In this document: piece after piece, positions 13,632-17,928 of the stretch
Position numbering within the stretch: the stretch's first letter is position 1
How the letters are laid out: every line of letters starts with the position of its first letter
Assembly (NCBI GenBank): GCA_023412745.1
Contig: JAEZBZ010000162.1
Coordinates: 1-17,928 of the forward strand
Reading direction: 5' to 3'
Origin: Pseudomonadota bacterium
Lineage (GTDB): Bacteria > Pseudomonadota > Alphaproteobacteria > Rhizobiales > Hyphomicrobiaceae
DNA length: 17,928 bases
Notes under the pieces: model-generated
What the model saw: only the letters and a program-made list of their open reading frames with translations
Databases searched by the model: none
Told to the model about the DNA's origin: nothing
Translations under genes and position numbers: made by a program

Positions 13632-13655
13632 CGCCGGCGCGAGGTAAACAGGCCC

Positions 13656-14759
13656 TCAGCGTGTCGCGGCAAGTTCCTCTATGGTTTTCATGACTTGCTC
13701 GGTCACGGCCTTCGAGCCCTGATCGCCGCCAAATTCCATCGGCCGGAGGCGTCCCTTGGCGAACGCCGTCTCGATAGCGCTGTCGAGGATATCGGCGGCT
13801 TTGTTCATGCTCGGATTGCCGTGGCGTTCCCCGAGCCAGTTCAGCATCAGCGCGCCGGACAGGATGGTCGCGAGCGGGTTGGCCTTGCCCTGGCCGGCGA
13901 TGTCCGGGGCCGAACCGTGCGCGGGCTGGAACAGGCCGTGCTCGTCACCGAGCTCGGCGCACGAAGCCATGCCCATGCCGCCGACGAGGCCGCCGCCGAG
14001 GTCCGACAGGATGTCACCGAACATGTTCTCCATCACCAGGACGTCATAGTCCCACGGCTTGCGGATGAGATCGAGCGCCATGGCATCGACATACGCATAG
14101 GTCGCCTCGATGTCGGGGTTCAGCGCGGCACGCTCGCGGAAGATCTCCCGAAAGAAGGCGAAGGCGCGGAATACGTTCGATTTGTCGACGCAGGTGACCT
14201 TGCCCTTGCCGCCGCGCGCCTTGCGCTGACGGGCGATCTTGAAGGCGGCGTCGCACAGCCGTTCCGTCGTCGCGCGCGTGATGCGCAGTGTTTCGCGGGC
14301 CTCGGTGTGGCTGACCTCGCCTTTGCCCTGCGAGAAGAACAGGCCTTCGGTGGATTCGCGCAGGATGATCAGGTCGATGTTGGCGGCGCGTTCGTCGAGC
14401 AGGCGGCGCGGGGTGTTGGCATACGCCTTCACAGGGCGAACGCCGGCGTACAGGCCGAACTCATCGCGCATGCGCAGATGCGGGCGGATTTCGGTGCCGT
14501 CAGGGAAGCGGACATCGGGCAGCCCAATCGCGCCGAGCAGGATTGCGTCGGCCTTGCGGGCGGCTTCGAACGAGGCAGCCGAAATGTCCTCGCCAGTCTT
14601 CTGATAGCACACCGCGCCGACTGGGTAGTCCGTGAACGCGAGACTGAAGCCGCCGACCAGGGATTCGAGCTGCTTGAGAATCTCGACCGTGGGCGTGATG
14701 ACCTCAGGACCGATCCCGTCGCCCGCATAAACGGCGATCTGGAGTGCATTCGACTGCAT
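13656..14759 (-). CDS. Isocitrate/isopropylmalate dehydrogenase family protein
   Basis: This 367-residue NAD-dependent, metal-requiring oxidative decarboxylase belongs to the family of 3-isopropylmalate, D-malate and tartrate dehydrogenases. It opens with VYAGDGIGPEVI (residues 10-21). It has an R-rich substrate loop (RPHLRMRDEFGLYAGVRPVK), ESTEGLFF, the metal aspartates in ENMFGDILSDLGGGLVGG, and the nucleotide site HGSAPDIAGQGKANP. The Asp in PDIAG is the residue that favours NAD over NADP. The substrate is a 2-hydroxy acid with a neighbouring carboxylate; the exact one cannot be told. Location beside a GntR gene and away from leuCD argues against a leucine role. The ATG at 14759 has AGGGAA about 11 bases upstream. 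Confidence 0.88.
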   Translation of the reverse strand: MQSNALQIAVYAGDGIGPEVITPTVEILKQLESLVGGFSLAFTDYPVGAVCYQKTGEDISAASFEAARKADAILLGAIGLPDVRFPDGTEIRPHLRMRDEFGLYAGVRPVKAYANTPRRLLDERAANIDLIILRESTEGLFFSQGKGEVSHTEARETLRITRATTERLCDAAFKIARQRKARGGKGKVTCVDKSNVFRAFAFFREIFRERAALNPDIEATYAYVDAMALDLIRKPWDYDVLVMENMFGDILSDLGGGLVGGMGMASCAELGDEHGLFQPAHGSAPDIAGQGKANPLATILSGALMLNWLGERHGNPSMNKAADILDSAIETAFAKGRLRPMEFGGDQGSKAVTEQVMKTIEELAATR

Positions 14760-14845
14760 CTGTTGGCATTCCCTGTTTTTCGTCGTCTTCCAGCTTTGCG
14801 CCGACGGCCAAACGTCCTAGGTTCGGCGCAACTGGTAGCATTGCA

Positions 14846-14862
14846 AATAATGTATACGTAAT
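14846..14862. promoter_or_regulatory. GTATAC-centred AT-rich element, candidate GntR operator
   Basis: GTATAC (14852-14857) is a perfect core with partly symmetric AT-rich flanks (AATAAT left, TAATAAT right). It lies in the 185-base divergent region between the dehydrogenase and the FAH-family gene. On the minus strand it overlaps the -10 of a candidate promoter. FCD/GntR regulators commonly recognise palindromes with GT-N2/3-AC cores such as this. Confidence 0.4.
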
Positions 14863-14878
14863 AATAGCGAAAAATCAA
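14851..14878 (-). promoter_or_regulatory. Promoter candidate for the dehydrogenase-GntR unit
   Basis: On the minus strand TTGATT (14878-14873), a 16-base spacer and TATACA (14856-14851) give four of six matches in each hexamer. The start would be near 14844, leaving a leader of about 85 bases. The overlap with the GTATAC element would suit repression. Confidence 0.35.
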
Positions 14879-14944
14879 AGGCGCGCTATAGCTTTGTGAC
14901 GGTGCGGGCTGCGCCGCATGAAGAGCTCAAAGACAAGGAAGGAA

Positions 14945-16126
14945 ATGTCGCTTATGCAAGGTAACATGTCGGAGGAAGCGACACTGCCGCACGACGGCAC
15001 GCGCGGCGCTCTCGCGGGGCGTGTATGGCGTCCCGGAATCGGTCCCTCGGTGGTGGCGATCCGGGCGGATGGCGTGGTCGATATCTCGGCCGCCGCGCCG
15101 ACGATGCGCGATCTGGCCGAAATGGAATCGCCTGCAGATGTTGTGCGCACGGGCGGTGAGCGGATCGGCGTTCTGGCCGACATTCTGGCCAATACGCCGG
15201 AGGCCGTTCGCGATACGAGCAAGCCGTGGTTGCTGTCGCCGATCGACCTGCAGGCGGTCAAGGCGGCGGGTGTCACGTTCGCGCGCTCTATGCTGGAGCG
15301 TGTGATCGAGGAGCAGGCCAAGGGGGCGCCGGAAAAAGCAGAGGCCATTCGCGCCCAGGTGCAGAGCCAGCTCGGCGGCGACCTCAAACGCCTGAAGCCC
15401 GGTTCGCCGCAAGCCCTGGCGCTCAAGCAGACGCTGATCGAGCAGGGCGCGTGGTCGCAGTATCTCGAAGTCGGCATCGGCGAGGACGCGGAGATCTTCA
15501 CCAAGGCACAGCCGATGTCGTCGGTTGGTCACGGCATGGACGCCGGTCTGCATCCTCGTTCGACCTGGAACAATCCGGAGCCGGAAGTTGTCCTGATCGT
15601 CACGTCCAAGGGGCACATCGTCGGCGCGACGCTCGGCAACGACGTTAACCTGCGCGATTTCGAGGGTCGCTCGGCGCTGCTTCTGTCGAAGGCAAAGGAC
15701 AACAACGCCAGCGCCACGGTCGGGCCTTTCATCCGGTTCTTTGACGACACGTTCAATCTCGATACCGTGCGCCGCATGGACGTAAACCTGACCGTCGAAG
15801 GCGACGATGGCTTTAAGCTCAGCGGCAAGTCCAGCATGTCAGAGATTGCGCGTGATCCTGCGGATCTGGTGTCGGAGCTGATCGGCAAGACCCACCAGTA
15901 TCCCGACGGCGCGGTGCTCTACCTCGGCACCATGTTCGCGCCGACGGAAGATCGCGGTGAGAAGGGTGCCGGCTTCACGCACAAGGTCGGTGATATCGTT
16001 ACCATCCAGGCGGCGGAACTCGGCTGCCTGACCAACCGGATGACGACGGCCGATCAGGCGCCGCAGTGGACGTTCGGCACCGCGGACCTGATGCGCAATC
16101 TCGCCGGTCGCGGCCTGCTCAAATAA
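14945..16126 (+). CDS. Fumarylacetoacetate hydrolase (FAH) family protein, AraD1-like
   Basis: This protein has 393 residues from the chosen start. The C-terminal half is the FAH fold. It has VGHGMDAGLHPRSTWNNPEP with metal ligands E212 and E214 (PEPEVVLIVT), and GNDVNLRDFEG with D233. Members hydrolyse or hydrate/dehydrate 2-keto acids; the HPRSTWNNPEPE wording is closest to the sugar-acid branch that includes 2-keto-3-deoxy-arabinonate/xylonate dehydratases. The N-terminal half carries SPIDLQAVKAAGVTFARSM. Four in-frame ATGs exist (14918, 14945, 14954, 14966). I chose 14945 for the AAGGAAGG just upstream, but 14966 is also possible. It begins an operon with the cupin (28-base gap) and VOC genes. 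Confidence 0.88.
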   Translation: MSLMQGNMSEEATLPHDGTRGALAGRVWRPGIGPSVVAIRADGVVDISAAAPTMRDLAEMESPADVVRTGGERIGVLADILANTPEAVRDTSKPWLLSPIDLQAVKAAGVTFARSMLERVIEEQAKGAPEKAEAIRAQVQSQLGGDLKRLKPGSPQALALKQTLIEQGAWSQYLEVGIGEDAEIFTKAQPMSSVGHGMDAGLHPRSTWNNPEPEVVLIVTSKGHIVGATLGNDVNLRDFEGRSALLLSKAKDNNASATVGPFIRFFDDTFNLDTVRRMDVNLTVEGDDGFKLSGKSSMSEIARDPADLVSELIGKTHQYPDGAVLYLGTMFAPTEDRGEKGAGFTHKVGDIVTIQAAELGCLTNRMTTADQAPQWTFGTADLMRNLAGRGLLK

Positions 16127-16154
16127 ACAAAACACAAAACCAGGACCAAACCCC

Positions 16155-16538
16155 ATGACGACGGTGACGCCCAATGCGCCGAACCATGACGGGCTAGGCG
16201 CCCGCGCTTCGCGCTATGTCAATGTCGAGGACCTGCCGTGGGTGCCGACACGCTTCCCCGGCATCGATATCAAGGTGCTGATGGAGGACAAGGAGACCGG
16301 ACTGCTGACCGCGCTGACGCGGTTCGCGCCCGGCTCCACGCTGCCCGATCATGAGCACGTCGAAATCGAGCAGAGCTATGTCGTCGAAGGCAGCTTCGGT
16401 GACAGCGAAGGCACGGCGACGGCTGGCAATTATGTCTGGCGTCCGGCCGGCAGCCGCCACGTGGCGGGGTCCAAGGATGGCGCGGTGGTGCTGTCGTTCT
16501 TCCTTAAGCCCAACAAGTTCTTCGATCAGCCGGCGTGA
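16155..16538 (+). CDS. Single-domain cupin protein
   Basis: This 127-residue cytoplasmic protein carries both cupin motifs. Motif 1 runs G60-x5-H66-x-H68-x3-E72-x6-G79 (GSTLPDHEHVEIEQSYVVEG). Motif 2 runs G91-x5-P97-x-G99-x2-H102 (GNYVWRPAGSRHV). The 2-His/Glu plus His metal site is therefore complete. The N-terminal ARASRYVNVEDLPWVPTRFPGIDIK and the overall layout resemble ChrR-type cupins, but there is no anti-sigma zinc domain. It could be a dioxygenase, isomerase or small-molecule sensor. It follows the FAH-family gene by 28 bases with AGGA upstream, and its TGA overlaps the GTG of the next gene, so it belongs to the same operon and probably the same pathway. Confidence 0.9.
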   Translation: MTTVTPNAPNHDGLGARASRYVNVEDLPWVPTRFPGIDIKVLMEDKETGLLTALTRFAPGSTLPDHEHVEIEQSYVVEGSFGDSEGTATAGNYVWRPAGSRHVAGSKDGAVVLSFFLKPNKFFDQPA

Positions 16539-17008
16539 GTACATCCGGGCAGCCCGCGGCGATCCAGATCCGCGGTTTCAATCACACGAGCTTCACTGTC
16601 GGTGATCTGGACAGGATGATCGCGTTCTTCGTCGACGGGCTCGGCTTCAGGCTGCTGTCGCGCGGGCCGCGCGATGATGCGCTGATCGCACGGATGACCG
16701 GCATTGCTGGCGCATCGCTGGAGATCGCCTTCGTTGAGGCGGCCGGTCAGCGCATCGAGCTGATCAGCTATTTCGGTCCGCCGGATCGCACGGTGGTGCG
16801 CAGCCGTCTGTGCGATTCAGGCTCGGCGCACGTTGGCTTCGACGTCGATGACGCGGATGCGGCCGTCGCCATTGCACGCCGCTACGGCTTCGAACTCGCG
16901 GGCGAGATCATCAACATCGACGCCGGCCCGAACCGTGGCCGCCGTGTCTGCTACGTCCGCGATGCGGAGGGCATCACAGTGGAGTTTCTGCAGCTCGCCT
17001 CGGCCTAG
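16535..17008 (+). CDS. VOC (glyoxalase/methylmalonyl-CoA epimerase-like) protein
   Basis: This 157-residue protein contains two VOC half-sites with all four metal ligands: H17 (GFNHTSFTVGD), E75 (QRIELISYF), H99 (AHVGFDVDD) and E150 (GITVEFLQL). This 2-His/2-Glu set is typical of metal-dependent lyases, epimerases and isomerases of the superfamily rather than 2-His/1-Glu iron dioxygenases. The substrate is unknown. The GTG start overlaps the cupin stop (GTGA), showing translational coupling and a shared pathway. A perfect 9-bp hairpin follows 15 bases after the stop. Confidence 0.9.
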   Translation: MSTSGQPAAIQIRGFNHTSFTVGDLDRMIAFFVDGLGFRLLSRGPRDDALIARMTGIAGASLEIAFVEAAGQRIELISYFGPPDRTVVRSRLCDSGSAHVGFDVDDADAAVAIARRYGFELAGEIINIDAGPNRGRRVCYVRDAEGITVEFLQLASA

Positions 17009-17023
17009 ATCGGCGGCTAAATG

Positions 17024-17046
17024 ACGGGAGGCCTCGTGCCTCCCGT
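17024..17046. terminator. Bidirectional hairpin terminator between convergent operons
   Basis: ACGGGAGGC (17024-17032), loop CTCGT, GCCTCCCGT (17038-17046) is a perfect 9-bp GC-rich stem. It lies 15 bases after the VOC stop on the plus strand and 12 bases after the BKACE stop on the minus strand, so it suits both. No strong T-run flanks it. Confidence 0.7.
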
Positions 17047-17058
17047 TGGCCGGGCCTG

Positions 17059-17928
17059 TCAGCCGCGTGGTGGAAGGCTCAGGATCTGCCGTGCCTCGGC
17101 GACGCTGGCCAGTTTGCCGCCGAGGGCTTCGATGATGCGCACGGCCCGCGCCACCAGCGCCGCGTTGTCGGGGGCCAGTTTGTCCTTGGACAGACGCAGC
17201 GTGTCTTCCATGCCGATGCGGCAGTGGCCGCCGAGAATGAACGCCTGCGCCAGCATCGGGAACGCCATCCGCCCCGCCCCGAACGCTGCCCATTCGCACC
17301 CCTTCGGCAGAAGCCCCCTGGCGTAGCTCATGGCCTCGGTCGTGGCTGCCATGCCGTACTTCACGCCAGTCACGATCTGGAACAGCGCCGGTGTTTTCAG
17401 CGTGCCGTCAGCGAACAGGTCGTTGGCGAGCATGAAATCGCCGGTGTCGAACACTTCCAGCTCCGGCTTCACACCCGCCGCATACATCCGTTCGGCCATG
17501 ATGCGGATGTTGCGCGGCGAATTGATCACCGCGCCGCCGCCAAACCACATGGTGTTGAGATCGAGGCTGCACAGCTCGGGCTTCAGCTCGACGATATGCT
17601 CGGTGCGGATTTCCGGCGTGGTCAACATCGTGCCTGGGCCGGCCTTGGATGGATCGTCGTCGCTTGGCATATAGCGGCCGCCGGGGCCGGTGGTCAGGTT
17701 GATGATCATGTCGGTGCCGCTGGCGCGCAGCCGCTGCACCACCTCGCGGTAGTATTCGAGCTTCATGCTTGGCCGTCCGGTTTCAGGATCGCGGACGTGG
17801 ATATGGCAGATCGCAGCTCCGGCCTTTACCGCGCCGATGCACTGGTCGGCGATTTCCTCAGGCGTAACGGGTAGGTTCGGGTTTTGCGCGCGGGTCGGGA
17901 AGGTGCCGGTCACGGCGCAGCTCAGGAT
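17059..17928 (-). CDS. Beta-keto acid cleavage enzyme (BKACE, formerly DUF849), partial
   Basis: A partial gene: 289 residues are in the window and the start lies beyond 17928. The visible N-terminal end, ILSCAVTGTFPTRAQNPNLP, is just inside the usual beginning, so only a few residues are missing. The zinc-binding HIHVRDPETGRPS is present, as are TTGPGGRY, LEVFDTGD, the GHCRIGMEDTL segment with the conserved Glu, and AEARQILSLP. Family members, first known as 3-keto-5-aminohexanoate cleavage enzyme (Kce), use acetyl-CoA to split a beta-keto acid into acetoacetate and a new acyl-CoA. The substrate is set by side-chain pocket residues and cannot be called here. It converges on the FAH-cupin-VOC operon and may share its pathway. 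Confidence 0.93.
   Translation of the reverse strand: MLSCAVTGTFPTRAQNPNLPVTPEEIADQCIGAVKAGAAICHIHVRDPETGRPSMKLEYYREVVQRLRASGTDMIINLTTGPGGRYMPSDDDPSKAGPGTMLTTPEIRTEHIVELKPELCSLDLNTMWFGGGAVINSPRNIRIMAERMYAAGVKPELEVFDTGDFMLANDLFADGTLKTPALFQIVTGVKYGMAATTEAMSYARGLLPKGCEWAAFGAGRMAFPMLAQAFILGGHCRIGMEDTLRLSKDKLAPDNAALVARAVRIIEALGGKLASVAEARQILSLPPRG

Noticed and set aside
12912..14861. A 649-codon plus-strand frame opposite the GntR and dehydrogenase genes.
   Set aside because: Its translation is a low-complexity Arg/Gly/Ala product antisense to two clear protein families; no ribosome-binding site or motif.

Overview
The window looks like chromosomal DNA of an alphaproteobacterium, most likely Hyphomicrobiales near Bradyrhizobium, Rhodopseudomonas or Afipia. 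The reasons are the high GC, DUF2865, DUF1127 and DUF6455 proteins, a rhizobial-type palindromic intergenic repeat, a perfect FNR/FixK box, an EcfG-like promoter, frequent GTG starts, and a queA-tgt pair. I see no insertion sequence, phage, integrase or CRISPR array. Assignments come from reading motifs; no database search was run.

Left part (1-6400): the tail of an outer-membrane beta-barrel protein, a repeat-bearing intergenic stretch, and an O-acetylhomoserine sulfhydrylase on the minus strand. Divergent from the latter is a cysteine-rich DUF6455 protein behind a FixK box. Then come tRNA-Val(UAC), a two-helix membrane protein followed by tandem hairpins, a small secreted protein (minus) with an EcfG-like promoter, and tRNA-Asp(GUC) (minus) with a promoter and leader hairpin. 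A DUF1127 protein converges on a GNAT acetyltransferase, followed by a secreted DUF2865 protein.

Middle (6673-12773): plus-strand housekeeping genes. They are cysS, a VOC protein, a 41-residue single-helix protein, cimA (citramalate synthase, pyruvate route to isoleucine), queA and tgt. VOC, the small protein and cimA are closely packed and probably co-transcribed. queA and tgt overlap by 4 bases and carry out two steps of queuosine tRNA modification. The Tgt has lost three of the four canonical zinc ligands.

Right part (12849-17928): a probable catabolic locus. It holds a GntR/FCD regulator and an isocitrate/isopropylmalate-type dehydrogenase (minus). Divergent from these is a plus-strand operon of a fumarylacetoacetate-hydrolase-family enzyme, a cupin and a second VOC protein. 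It converges on a beta-keto acid cleavage enzyme (BKACE, formerly DUF849) that runs off the window. An AT-rich element with a GTATAC core lies in the divergent promoter region and may be the GntR operator. The set suggests breakdown of a hydroxy- or keto-acid, but the substrate cannot be read from the sequence.
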